Assembly (NCBI GenBank): GCA_030613055.1 | Contig: JAUWMR010000030.1 | Coordinates: forward strand, 1 to 49,076 | Origin: Desulfobacteraceae bacterium | Lineage (GTDB): Bacteria > Desulfobacterota > DSM-4660 > Desulfatiglandales > Desulfatiglandaceae | DNA: 49,076 bases | Direction of reading: 5' to 3' | Shown: in pieces, positions 16,481 through 25,429 of the stretch | Numbering within the stretch: position 1 is the stretch's first letter | Layout: every line of letters starts with the position of its first letter | Notes under the pieces: model-generated | The model's input: the letters and a program-made list of their open reading frames with translations, nothing else | The model's database searches: none | What the model was told of the DNA's origin: nothing | Program-made: the position numbers and the translations under genes

Positions 16481-17781
16481 TAACGTGGATTAAGTCTGGT
16501 GAGCTTGTTGACCCGGTTCAAGGGGTTGTTGAAAAGGCTGATTTGATCATTGAAAGGGGCAAAATCTCTAAAATTTTACCCCCGGGTGTATTTGAAGACA
16601 GAGAACACCGACTCAGGGTCATCGATGCCTCCGGCAGGCTGGTTATCCCGGGTCTTGTTGATATGCATGTTCATTTGAGAGAGCCCGGGCACGAATACAA
16701 GGAAACTATAGAAACAGGGGGAAGGGCGGCAGTGGCAGGGGGGGTTACGGCGCTGGCCTGCATGCCCAATACCATACCACCGAATGACAGCCGGTCTGTT
16801 ACGGAATTTGTATTGGAGCAGTCTAAAAGGGCAAATCTGGCCAGAGTCTATCCTATTGCAGCTATTACGATGGGGCAGAAAGGCGAAACGCTCACCGAGT
16901 TTGGCGACTTAAAAGAAGCGGGTGCCGTGGCCGTGTCTGATGACGGGTTTCCTGTTGTAAACAGCGAGGTGATGAGAAGGGCTCTTGAGTATGCAAATCA
17001 CCAGGGGCTTGTGGTTATTTCACACTCAGAAGATATCAGCCTGTCGAGTGCGGGTATGATGCATGAGGGTGTTGTTTCGACCCGGATCGGCCTCCCAGGT
17101 ATTCCGGCAGCCAGTGAAGAGATCATGATATTTCGGGAGATATCACTCGCCAGGCTAACCGGTTGTCCGGTGCATATAGCCCATGTGAGCACAGCAGGAT
17201 CGGTTGAATTGATCAGAAGGGCTAAGGATGACCGAATACCTGTTACTGCAGAAACGGCACCCCATTATTTCAGTCTGGATCATAATGCCGTCATGGGATA
17301 TGATACCAATGCAAAGGTGAAGCCCCCTTTGAGAACGAAAGATGACGTTTTTGCGATCAAGAAGGGGTTGGCCGAAGGCGTCATAGATGTTATTGCATCG
17401 GACCACGCCCCTCATAGCCCGCTGGAAAAAGAATTGGAGTTTGATAAAGCAGCATTCGGTATGATTGGGCTTCAAACCACCCTGCCTTTAACGCTTCAGC
17501 TTGTAAGGGAAGGGATATTAAAATTAGGAGAAGCGATCAGGAAATTGTCATACAATCCTGCATCAATTCTCGAAGTTTCAGGTGGCCGCCTGGTTGAAGG
17601 CGTTCAAGCTGATCTGGCATTAATCGATCCTGAATATGAGTATATACTGAAGAAAGAGGATATTCTTTCCAAAAGTAAGAATTCTCCTTTTATCGGAAAA
17701 GCCCTGAGAGGTAGAAACGAAATGACTATGGTTGGAGGTAAGATTGTCTGGGAAAGAAACAAGGCGCATTCTGGTCGTTGA
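16477..17781 (+). CDS. pyrC: Dihydroorotase (class I)
   Basis: The enzyme cyclises carbamoyl aspartate to dihydroorotate. The zinc site is visible as [10 protein letters not shown], with further ligands in [10 protein letters not shown] (near residue 230) and ASDHAPH (near 308). [14 protein letters not shown] is the substrate-binding stretch. The length of 434 is normal for the class I family often called PyrC or PyrX. GTGA overlap with pyrB indicates translational coupling. Both metal histidines of HxH are intact, so it should be catalytic rather than a structural pseudo-enzyme. Confidence 0.95.
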   Translation: MITWIKSGELVDPVQGVVEKADLIIERGKISKILPPGVFEDREHRLRVIDASGRLVIPGLVDMHVHLREPGHEYKETIETGGRAAVAGGVTALACMPNTIPPNDSRSVTEFVLEQSKRANLARVYPIAAITMGQKGETLTEFGDLKEAGAVAVSDDGFPVVNSEVMRRALEYANHQGLVVISHSEDISLSSAGMMHEGVVSTRIGLPGIPAASEEIMIFREISLARLTGCPVHIAHVSTAGSVELIRRAKDDRIPVTAETAPHYFSLDHNAVMGYDTNAKVKPPLRTKDDVFAIKKGLAEGVIDVIASDHAPHSPLEKELEFDKAAFGMIGLQTTLPLTLQLVREGILKLGEAIRKLSYNPASILEVSGGRLVEGVQADLALIDPEYEYILKKEDILSKSKNSPFIGKALRGRNEMTMVGGKIVWERNKAHSGR

Positions 17782-19123
17782 CGATGAAAAGAGTATGCGG
17801 GAATTCCTGGAGATCATGTTGACACAGGAAGGTTACCGGGTAACGCTTGCTGAAAGCGGCGAGAATGCTTGCACAATTCTGGATAAAGAAAGTTTTGATC
17901 TTGTCATTACCGATATACGCATGAGGAATATTGACGGTATAGGTGTCCTGAAGAAGACCAAGACCGTGAGCCCTGAAACCATGGTGGTTCTAATCTCAGC
18001 TTTTGCCACTGCCGAAACCGCTGTTGAGGCCATGAAAGAGGGGGCCTATGATTATATCCCCAAACCATTTAAGGTCAGGGAATTTAAGAAAATTGTAAAA
18101 GATGCTCTGAGATCCAAAAAATCGCCAGAATCAAAGGAGGAAGACCGATTAAAAAGCCGCTATCATTTTGATTGTCTTGTGGGAGAGAGCCCCCAGATGA
18201 GGAAGGTGTATGATCTTATAAAGAAAGTTTCCCGGACAAGGACGAATATCCTTATTTCGGGTGAGAGCGGGACCGGAAAAGAATTGGCGGCAAGGGCTAT
18301 ACATCAATTAAGCGACAGAAGAGAAAAGCCTTTTGTGGTGATTAGCTGTGCAGGGATGCCGGAAAATTTGATAGAAAGTGAATTATTCGGTTACAGGAAA
18401 GGGGCCTTTACGGGTGCAGGCAAAGACAAAGAAGGCCTGTTTGATGTGGCGGACGGGGGAACGGTCTTTCTTGATGAGGTTGGAGATCTGAGTCCGGCTA
18501 TCCAGGTAAAGCTTCTGAGGGTGATTCAGGAGAGAACATTTACCGCGGTAGGAGGTACAGAGGAAAAAAATGTGGATGTCCGGTTTATTTCCGCGTCCAA
18601 CAGGGAACTTGAACAGGAGGTTATGGATAAGAATTTCAGGGAAGACCTCTATTTCAGGCTTAATGTCATCAATATCGCCATGCCTCCCCTGAGGGAGAGA
18701 GATGGGGATTTGCCTTTGTTAGCCCGGCATTTTCTCGAGAGATACTCTCTGGAATTTGGGAAAGATATTAAGAAAATTTCCACTTATGCTATGGATATTC
18801 TTGCGCAATATTCTTTCCCTGGAAACGTCAGGGAACTGGAAAACATAATTGAGCGGAGCGTGGCCCTTGAGACCTCCAACATTGTTTTACCGGAGAGCCT
18901 GACCCTCTCCAGGTTTCGAGGCCGGCTTTCCGGGGGAAGCAGGCGACAGTTTGATCTGGGCCCGGAGGGCATTGAACTCGACAGTATTATTGCCGGAATT
19001 GAAAAAGAGTATATTATAAAGGCTTTAAAAATGACCTATGGTTCAAAGCAAAGGGCTGCCGAACTCCTGGGCATCAGTATGAGATCATTGAGATACCGCC
19101 TGGATAAACTGGGAATATTATAG
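17744..19123 (+). CDS. Sigma-54-dependent response regulator (PilR/NtrC type)
   Basis: The protein has a receiver domain (residues 1-120, phosphoacceptor Asp57 in VITDIRM, Lys in the IPKPF turn), an AAA+ sigma-54 interaction domain (Walker A GESGTGKE, the sigma-54 loop GAFTGA) and a Fis-type helix-turn-helix at the end (SKQRAAELLGISMRSLRYRL). TTG at 17744 is chosen for its GGAGG five bases upstream, giving 459 residues; it overlaps pyrC by 38 bases. No sensor kinase is beside it. A sigma-54 promoter and pilA follow, so a PilR role is likely. Confidence 0.92.
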   Translation: MSGKETRRILVVDDEKSMREFLEIMLTQEGYRVTLAESGENACTILDKESFDLVITDIRMRNIDGIGVLKKTKTVSPETMVVLISAFATAETAVEAMKEGAYDYIPKPFKVREFKKIVKDALRSKKSPESKEEDRLKSRYHFDCLVGESPQMRKVYDLIKKVSRTRTNILISGESGTGKELAARAIHQLSDRREKPFVVISCAGMPENLIESELFGYRKGAFTGAGKDKEGLFDVADGGTVFLDEVGDLSPAIQVKLLRVIQERTFTAVGGTEEKNVDVRFISASNRELEQEVMDKNFREDLYFRLNVINIAMPPLRERDGDLPLLARHFLERYSLEFGKDIKKISTYAMDILAQYSFPGNVRELENIIERSVALETSNIVLPESLTLSRFRGRLSGGSRRQFDLGPEGIELDSIIAGIEKEYIIKALKMTYGSKQRAAELLGISMRSLRYRLDKLGIL

Positions 19124-19160
19124 TCGCTGGAGTGACGATAAAATGGACTTTTTACGAGTC

Positions 19161-19213
19161 TGTCAATTTTATAACGTGACAAAAATTGTTGTTTATGTTA
19201 CAAAAAATGTCAA
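19161..19213. promoter_or_regulatory. Possible activator-binding sites upstream of pilA
   Basis: TGTCA (19161), TGACA (19177) and TGTCA (19209) lie 115-170 bases upstream of the predicted sigma-54 promoter, at a distance and with a symmetry usual for an enhancer of an NtrC/PilR-type activator. The first two form an inverted pair with 11 bases between them. The motif resembles the TGTC core reported for PilR sites; assignment is inferred. Confidence 0.45.
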
Positions 19214-19327
19214 AATTTAGCAGAAACGATGAAATGAGAAAACTAAATTCTGCTCAATAGATAAAAATGCACTGTAAGTATTTAAAAATAAAAGGGATTG
19301 ACAAACCGAACTAAAAATGCTGTTTTA

Positions 19328-19343
19328 TGGCATGATAATTGTA
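19328..19343 (+). promoter_or_regulatory. Sigma-54 promoter of pilA
   Basis: TGGCATGATAATTGTA matches the -24/-12 consensus TGGCACG-N4-TTGCW with the invariant GG and the TTG correctly spaced. Transcription would begin near 19354, leaving a leader of about 113 bases. The adjacent upstream gene encodes a sigma-54 activator. Confidence 0.8.
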
Positions 19344-19466
19344 TAGTATATAGTCGGTACCGTTTTATTTTAAAAATGTTTTTGGATAAAGGAGGTGAGT
19401 TATTCATTTTAGGTATTTTTTTTAGATTTTGATCATGATCAGAAACTGATTTTTCAGGAGGTAAAA

Positions 19467-19856
19467 ATGTTAAATATCAAGAAAAAGGAAAAAGGTTTTA
19501 CGCTTATTGAGTTGATGATCGTTATCGCGATCATCGGTATTTTGGCGGCCATCGCGATCCCTAATTTCATCTCATATCGCGACAAGGCGTATTGCGGCTA
19601 TGCGGAAGGGGATGCCCAGAATGTCCTTGCAGCCTTATCAAGCTATTATGCCGACCCGTTACACACGTCAATGCCTACTATTCAAAACCTTATAGATGCA
19701 GAGCAACTGTCCATGAATAACTCAACCAGTAGTGTTACCCTCACAGGCAGTGTTACAGGGCAAATAGAGGTAATAGTAGGAGATGACAGCGGAAGGTGCC
19801 CGCGAGACACTACATACACGGCTACAATGGGAGGTGGCATTGGTTCATGGTCGTAA
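19467..19856 (+). CDS. pilA: Type IV major pilin
   Basis: A ten-residue leader ending in Gly precedes [20 protein letters not shown], the type IV prepilin cleavage and helix motif, with Glu5 of the mature protein present. The mature part is about 119 residues, containing two cysteines (Cys43 of the precursor and one in SGRCPRD) that can form a D-loop disulfide. The Thr/Ser-rich C-terminal part ends in Ser. The gene is monocistronic: sigma-54 promoter, AGGAGGT six bases before ATG, terminator after. It would be cleaved and methylated by PilD, which is not in this window. Confidence 0.93.
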   Translation: MLNIKKKEKGFTLIELMIVIAIIGILAAIAIPNFISYRDKAYCGYAEGDAQNVLAALSSYYADPLHTSMPTIQNLIDAEQLSMNNSTSSVTLTGSVTGQIEVIVGDDSGRCPRDTTYTATMGGGIGSWS

Positions 19857-19882
19857 TTAATGCCGACGTTTGAAATTAAAAC

Positions 19883-19911
19883 AAAAAGGGGGGCTTCCCC
19901 CCTTTTTTTTT
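19883..19911 (+). terminator. Rho-independent terminator after pilA
   Basis: Six G (19888-19893) pair with six C (19897-19902) over a CTT loop, with A-runs and T-runs extending the stem on both sides and a T-run following. It ends the pilA transcript about 20 bases before the next gene. Confidence 0.9.
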
Positions 19912-19932
19912 ACCTATTTGATTGGCGATAAT

Positions 19933-22044
19933 ATGTTAGATAGAGGAAAAACATGGCCCGCCTACAGGGGTTGTAGGGCTTTTGTGTTTCTTTTTTTTCT
20001 TGTACTGCTCATATATTGCAACACCTTTTATGCCTCCTGGCATATGGATGATTACCACGTTATCATCAATAACAGTTATTTACACATAAACGATTTACAA
20101 CCAAAATCTCTCATTAAAAGCTTTTTTGCCCATCCTGACCAGCAATCCGACCTAAATGAAGGATTTTATCGTCCACTCTCCTGCCTGACCCTGGCAATTA
20201 ACTGGTATTTTGGCAAGAAAAATGTGGTTGGTTATCATGTTGTCAACATCACCATTCATTTCTTGACAGCTTTTTTTTTATACCTGACCGTTTATAATAT
20301 CTTGAAAACACCTAATATGAGAGACAGGTATCACGGCAATGAATATTTCATTGCCCTCCTGACCGCCACTCTCTGGGCAATCAACCCCATACAGACCCAG
20401 GCAGTGACCTATATTGTACAGCGTATGGCATCCATGGCCGCCATGTTTTATGTCCTGAGTATTCTTTTCTACATAAAGGGCAGATTCGACAACTCTTATA
20501 AGCAACAGGCCATCTTCTTTTGCTGTTGTTTCATCAGTTATCTGCTTGGATTAGCCTCCAAGGAAAACGTTATTCTCCTGCCCATTTCTTTGCTGCTGGT
20601 GGAAATGACATTTTTTCATGATCTGAGTCAGGCAAAGACAAGAAGCCTCTTTATCTGGATTACAGTGGGAGTCGGGGTTTGTATCATTGTTTTTGGTTCC
20701 CTGGTTTTTTTACGTTCCAATCCCCTTACATTGATTCTCGGCGATTATGAAAATCGTTTTTTTACCCCGATGCAGCGATTGATGACAGAACCAAGGATCC
20801 TTATTTTCTATTTGAGCCAGATCTTTTATTCGGTACCGACGCGGTTGTCCATTGAACATGACGTAGTGATCTCAACATCCCTATTAGACCCATGGAACAC
20901 GTTGCCATCCATTGGTTTGGTCCTGATTCTTATAGCATTGGGTTTGTGGCATATAAGAAGGATGCCGTTACTCTCTTTTGCCATCCTCTTTTTTTTCCTC
21001 AATCATCTCATAGAATCAACTATCCTTAACCTTGAACCTATTTTTGAACACAGGAATTACCTGCCGTCTCTCTTTTTGTTTCTTCCTGTTTCAATCGGTA
21101 TAAAGAGGGTGTTGGATTATTATTATGATAAAAGGCGGTCTATGTTTTATGCACTGGTTTCCTTCTGTATTCTTTTACTTGTCGGCCTGGGTACCGGCAC
21201 TTTTATCAGGAATATGGCATGGGCAACGGAAAGGGTGCTATGGGAAGACGCCAAGAAAAAGGCCCCGGGAATGATGCGTCCGGTTCATAATTTAGCATGG
21301 GGATATTACGAGAGAAGGGGTAATTATGGTAAGGCCGTGGAATTGTATGAAAATTCCCTTAATCTTAAAGCGCACAGCAGAAATCATGTGCTTTTATCAT
21401 TTAACAGTATGGCCAATATATGTATTAGGACAGGCGATTATAGGAGGGCGGTTGACTTGTGGAAAGAGGCACTAAAGATCCATCCAGGGCTCGCAGAAAT
21501 GCATTATGGAGTGGCACTGGCATACACGAGACTTGGGGATTGTACAAAAGCCATGAATAATCTTGAAGTGGCAATTTCAAAACGCTCCGGGAGCCATAAG
21601 TATTTCAATCTGAAGGGTCTTATCCTATTGAACCAGAACAGGCCCAAACAAGCCCATACAAATTTTAAAAAAGCATTGAAACTGAGGCCAGATTATAGAA
21701 AAGCGATTGTAAATATTGGAAAATGCCTTAGTCTGATGGGAGAATATGAACGGGCAGAATGGTTTTTGAAATCGGCTGTTTCAACTGATGCAAGACACGT
21801 TTCGGCGCTATTATGGCTTATTGAAATCAACCTGAGGACAAATGATAAGGAAGATGCTGAGCGATATTTGGACAGACTGTTTTCCCTGGTCCGGGTAACT
21901 GGATTAGTATACGCTCTAAAAGATCTTTTTGACGAGAACCTAATGGTGCCTGTCTCGCAAGAGTTGCTTATCCGGGAGATTGCCGGAAGATCAAAAGAGA
22001 AATCCCGGTATATTGCAGAATTAGGTAAGTATCGAAAGAAATAA
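19933..22044 (+). CDS. Membrane GT-C-type glycosyltransferase with TPR domain (TMTC-like), copy 1
   Basis: The first 430 or so residues form about ten membrane helices, with the periplasmic WHMDDYH motif (Asp-Asp in the first loop, as in GT-C enzymes), YRPLSCLTLAINWYFG, GYHVVNITIHFLTAFFLYL and AINPIQTQAVTYIVQRMAS. The last 270 contain tetratricopeptide repeats (for example WGYYERRGNYGKAVELYENS). That layout matches TMTC-like O-mannosyltransferases; substrate is unknown. The frame also opens upstream inside the pilA terminator, so ATG 19933 (703 residues) is preferred. A close paralogue follows five bases later. Confidence 0.8.
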   Translation: MLDRGKTWPAYRGCRAFVFLFFLVLLIYCNTFYASWHMDDYHVIINNSYLHINDLQPKSLIKSFFAHPDQQSDLNEGFYRPLSCLTLAINWYFGKKNVVGYHVVNITIHFLTAFFLYLTVYNILKTPNMRDRYHGNEYFIALLTATLWAINPIQTQAVTYIVQRMASMAAMFYVLSILFYIKGRFDNSYKQQAIFFCCCFISYLLGLASKENVILLPISLLLVEMTFFHDLSQAKTRSLFIWITVGVGVCIIVFGSLVFLRSNPLTLILGDYENRFFTPMQRLMTEPRILIFYLSQIFYSVPTRLSIEHDVVISTSLLDPWNTLPSIGLVLILIALGLWHIRRMPLLSFAILFFFLNHLIESTILNLEPIFEHRNYLPSLFLFLPVSIGIKRVLDYYYDKRRSMFYALVSFCILLLVGLGTGTFIRNMAWATERVLWEDAKKKAPGMMRPVHNLAWGYYERRGNYGKAVELYENSLNLKAHSRNHVLLSFNSMANICIRTGDYRRAVDLWKEALKIHPGLAEMHYGVALAYTRLGDCTKAMNNLEVAISKRSGSHKYFNLKGLILLNQNRPKQAHTNFKKALKLRPDYRKAIVNIGKCLSLMGEYERAEWFLKSAVSTDARHVSALLWLIEINLRTNDKEDAERYLDRLFSLVRVTGLVYALKDLFDENLMVPVSQELLIREIAGRSKEKSRYIAELGKYRKK

Positions 22045-22049
22045 ATGAA

Positions 22050-24152
22050 ATGTTAAACGAAAAAACCTTTACATGTTACAGGACTATCTTTAGCGCCGCG
22101 CTTCTATTGGTTGTTATCTTTCTCATATACAGCAATACCTTCCATGCCTCATGGCACATGGATGATTATCCCAACATCACCTATAAGCCCCAGTTACATA
22201 TCAAAGATTTACGCCCTTCAACCCTGATTGGAACCTTTTATGCACAGATTGGCGAAAACAAGAAACTGTACCGTCCCCTCTCTTGCTTGACATTGGCAAT
22301 AAACTGGTATTTTGGCAAAGCGAATGTTTTTGGCTATCATGTAATTAACATCCTAATCCATTTTCTGACTGCCTGCTTTTTATTTCTGACTGTTTTTTGC
22401 GTTTTAGGCTCACCTAATTTGAAAGAGCGATGCAATGGCAACGAATACTTCATCGCACTCTTGACTTCCACCCTCTGGGCAATCAATCCAATTCAGACCC
22501 AGGCAGTGACCTATATTGTCCAGCGCATGGCTTCTCTCTCCACCATGTTTTACATCCTGTCCCTCTTTTTTTATGTAAAGGGCAGGATTGCACATCCCAC
22601 CCTGTTAAAAAAAGCGATATTTTTTATCTGTTGTCTTCTAAGTTTCATACTTGCATTGGGCTCAAAGGAGAACGCAGCAATTCTTCCAATCTCCCTGATT
22701 CTTGTCGAAATCTGTTTTTTTCAGGATTTAGGGCAGCCAGGGACAAGGAAGGCATTTGCCTGGGCCTTTTTGGGTGGAACCCTTCTTTTGGTTGGCATCG
22801 GCACCGTGTTTATGCATGGGAATCCTCTCGCTTTTTTACAGGCATATGAGGATCGTCCCTTTACGTTTTTTCAACGTTTGATGACTGAGCCCAGGGTGTT
22901 GTTGCTATATCTCACGCAGATATTCTATCCGGTGCCGCCCCGTCTTTCCATAGAGCATGATATTGCTGTTTCAACTTCACTATTTACCCCGTGGACTACA
23001 CTGCCGTGTCTCCTGATTGTCCTGGCACTCATAACCATGGGACTGTCACAAATTAAAAAAAGGCCCATACTTGCTTTCGGGATCCTCTTCTATTTTCTGA
23101 ATCACGTCATCGAATCATCCATATTAGGCCTTGAATTGGTATTCGAGCACCGCAATTATCTGCCATCACTCTTTCTCTTCTTCCCGGTTGCCACTGGCGT
23201 TATATGGATACTCGATTATTACAACGAGAAAAAACGTTTAATGTATTATGTTCTAATTTCATTTTTCACGCTTATGCTTATCGGGTTTGGTATGGGAACT
23301 TATATTAGGAATATGGCCTGGGCTACAGAAAGGACATTATGGGAAGATGCAATGGCCAAGGCGCCCAAATCAGCTCGCCCCCCTCATAACCTTGCATGGG
23401 GATATTATGAAGTGGTTGGTCAATATGACAGGGCAATGGAGCTATACGAAAAGTCTTTTTTACGTGAGTGGCACAGCTATTCTCACAGAGCTAACGCTTT
23501 ATATGGCATCGCTGGTATCCATTTCAAGAAAGGGGATTATGACAGAGCTGTGGAACTATATAAAAAGGCCCTAAGAATTGCCCCAAAAGATGAAATGACC
23601 TATCAACAATTGGTTTTATCTCTAATAAGGTTGGGGAGATGGGATGAGGCATCAAAAAACCTTGACTTCTTACTTTCAAGGTTCCCAGATAAAGTGAAGT
23701 ATCTGAATCTAAAAGGTTTTGTGCTATTGAAGCAGATAAGGACAGAAGATGCCCTGCCTTATTTCAAAAAATGCCTCAAATTGAATCCATATTACCGAAA
23801 AGCCCTTATCAATATGGGAACGGCCCTCAGTTCAATGGGAGAACATGAAAGGGCAGAATGGTTTTTTAAAGTTGCAAAAGCACGCTATCCGAGAGATGCT
23901 TTAGTGCTATTATGGCTTATTGAAGTCAACTTGAGAGCGGATGATAAAGGAGATGCTGAGCAATACATGAATAAACTATTTGCTTCAGTCCATATAAATG
24001 GATTAGTATCAGTTGCAGAAAGGCTTTTTGAACATAATCTTATGGTGCCAATTTCATCAGAACTGCTCACCCAGGAGATTGCCAGAAAATTGGAGGAAAA
24101 ATCCAAGGAGATTGCCCAATTGGAAACCCATCAGAGCGGCCAGTCGAAATAG
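22050..24152 (+). CDS. Membrane GT-C-type glycosyltransferase with TPR domain (TMTC-like), copy 2
   Basis: This 700-residue protein is a tandem paralogue of the preceding gene, aligning end to end: WHMDDYPN, YRPLSCLTLAINWYFGKAN, AINPIQTQAVTYIVQRMAS and the TPR opening PHNLAWGYYEVVGQYDRAME. Divergence is spread along the length, so it is an old duplication rather than a recent one. Both DD residues are kept, suggesting both copies are active. It starts five bases after copy 1, so the two are likely one transcription unit. Lipid-linked sugar donor and protein acceptor are unknown. Confidence 0.8.
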   Translation: MLNEKTFTCYRTIFSAALLLVVIFLIYSNTFHASWHMDDYPNITYKPQLHIKDLRPSTLIGTFYAQIGENKKLYRPLSCLTLAINWYFGKANVFGYHVINILIHFLTACFLFLTVFCVLGSPNLKERCNGNEYFIALLTSTLWAINPIQTQAVTYIVQRMASLSTMFYILSLFFYVKGRIAHPTLLKKAIFFICCLLSFILALGSKENAAILPISLILVEICFFQDLGQPGTRKAFAWAFLGGTLLLVGIGTVFMHGNPLAFLQAYEDRPFTFFQRLMTEPRVLLLYLTQIFYPVPPRLSIEHDIAVSTSLFTPWTTLPCLLIVLALITMGLSQIKKRPILAFGILFYFLNHVIESSILGLELVFEHRNYLPSLFLFFPVATGVIWILDYYNEKKRLMYYVLISFFTLMLIGFGMGTYIRNMAWATERTLWEDAMAKAPKSARPPHNLAWGYYEVVGQYDRAMELYEKSFLREWHSYSHRANALYGIAGIHFKKGDYDRAVELYKKALRIAPKDEMTYQQLVLSLIRLGRWDEASKNLDFLLSRFPDKVKYLNLKGFVLLKQIRTEDALPYFKKCLKLNPYYRKALINMGTALSSMGEHERAEWFFKVAKARYPRDALVLLWLIEVNLRADDKGDAEQYMNKLFASVHINGLVSVAERLFEHNLMVPISSELLTQEIARKLEEKSKEIAQLETHQSGQSK

Positions 24153-24181
24153 TAAGAAGTATCTGTCATCTTCACTTACCA

Positions 24182-25363
24182 ATGTTACGGATTATTGCAA
24201 AAGAGAATCAGATAACCCCTCTGCCCTTTCCGGTTTATTTCTGGACAGTAGCTATTCTTGTGTTGGCCGGGCTTTTAGACTCCGTTTACATGTCCATGTC
24301 CCATTACCGAGTTCATGTGGATATCGGATACAGGAGTTTCTGTGCCATTTCCAAGTCCATTAATTGTGATACTGTTTCCCAAAGTACTTATTCGATTTTC
24401 TTAGGTGTGCCAGTCCCTGTCTGGGGAGTGATAGGATATGCCTTTTTTCTGCTTCTCGTATCCCTTGCAAGGGGGAAGCATGCCGAACAAAACCGTCCGT
24501 GGTCCCTGCTTTTGCTATTGTCTTTGGCTTTTAGCTGTTACAGCATCATTCTTGCCGTGATTCTGACCTCATATATCTATAGCTACTGCATCATGTGTCT
24601 TTTGGTTTATGCTATCAATCTTTCACTTCTGTATTACGTCTGGCTTATTAGAAAACGATTCGGCAAAGGAGGTTTGATAGATGGTGTTAAACAGGATTTC
24701 AGATTTTTATGGAGTAACAAAAAACGGAGCGTATCTTTGTTTTCACCGTTTCTACTCGTGATGGTGCTAATCGTCAGCTTATTTCCCAGATATTGGGAGG
24801 TTAAACCGCCACGACTTTCAGCAAACATGTCCCAGGGGATTACTGAAGACGGGCATCCATGGATTGGGGCTGAAAACCCTCGTCTGGTTATCAGAGAGTA
24901 CACGGATTATCTCTGTTTCCAGTGTAGAAAAATGCACTTCTATCTTCGCCAGTTGATTTTACAATATCCTGAAAAAATCCGCCTTGTTCATTATCACTAT
25001 CCCATGGATCATGAATTTAATCCGGTTGTCGTTCCTGATCCTTTTCATGGGGGGGCGGGAAAATTATCACTTCTGGCTATTTATGCGGCGAGCAAGGGAA
25101 AGTTCTGGGAAATAAACGATATCCTGTTTAGTACTGCCCGGGAGAGCAAAACGATCGATCTGAGGAAGCTGGCAAAGGATGTAGGTTTGGATTTCTGGCC
25201 CCTTGCCAGATCGATCAATGATCCAAGAATGAATAAAAAACTCCAGGTAGATATTTGGAAAGGCATGAAACTCCGTGTGATCGGAACTCCCACTTATTTG
25301 ATTGAGGGCAAGCTGTATCCCGGCCAGATACCGCCTGAAATCCTAAGACAAGCCCTGGAATAG
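24182..25363 (+). CDS. VKOR-DsbA fusion (disulfide-forming enzyme)
   Basis: Residues 20-165 are a membrane VKOR domain with the loop cysteine pair (SFCAISKSINCDTVSQSTYS) and the active-site CIMC near residue 145. After another membrane segment near 190-205 comes a periplasmic thioredoxin-fold DsbA/G-like domain with CFQC in EYTDYLCFQCRKMHFYLRQ and the cis-Pro loop VIGTPTYLIEG. Such fusions oxidise exported cysteines and pass electrons to quinone, replacing DsbA/DsbB. The gene follows the GT-C pair by 29 bases; no clear ribosome-binding site is visible. Confidence 0.9.
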   Translation: MLRIIAKENQITPLPFPVYFWTVAILVLAGLLDSVYMSMSHYRVHVDIGYRSFCAISKSINCDTVSQSTYSIFLGVPVPVWGVIGYAFFLLLVSLARGKHAEQNRPWSLLLLLSLAFSCYSIILAVILTSYIYSYCIMCLLVYAINLSLLYYVWLIRKRFGKGGLIDGVKQDFRFLWSNKKRSVSLFSPFLLVMVLIVSLFPRYWEVKPPRLSANMSQGITEDGHPWIGAENPRLVIREYTDYLCFQCRKMHFYLRQLILQYPEKIRLVHYHYPMDHEFNPVVVPDPFHGGAGKLSLLAIYAASKGKFWEINDILFSTARESKTIDLRKLAKDVGLDFWPLARSINDPRMNKKLQVDIWKGMKLRVIGTPTYLIEGKLYPGQIPPEILRQALE

Positions 25364-25429
25364 ATTCCATGTCTTCGGATAACTCCATTCTTTAACCTGG
25401 TAATTCCCTGCAACTTGCTGCATGGAGAT

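Noticed and set aside
19870-19932. Earlier start of the first GT-C/TPR gene within the pilA terminator
   Set aside because: It would translate the terminator stem and T-run; ATG 19933 gives an N terminus matching that of the downstream paralogue.
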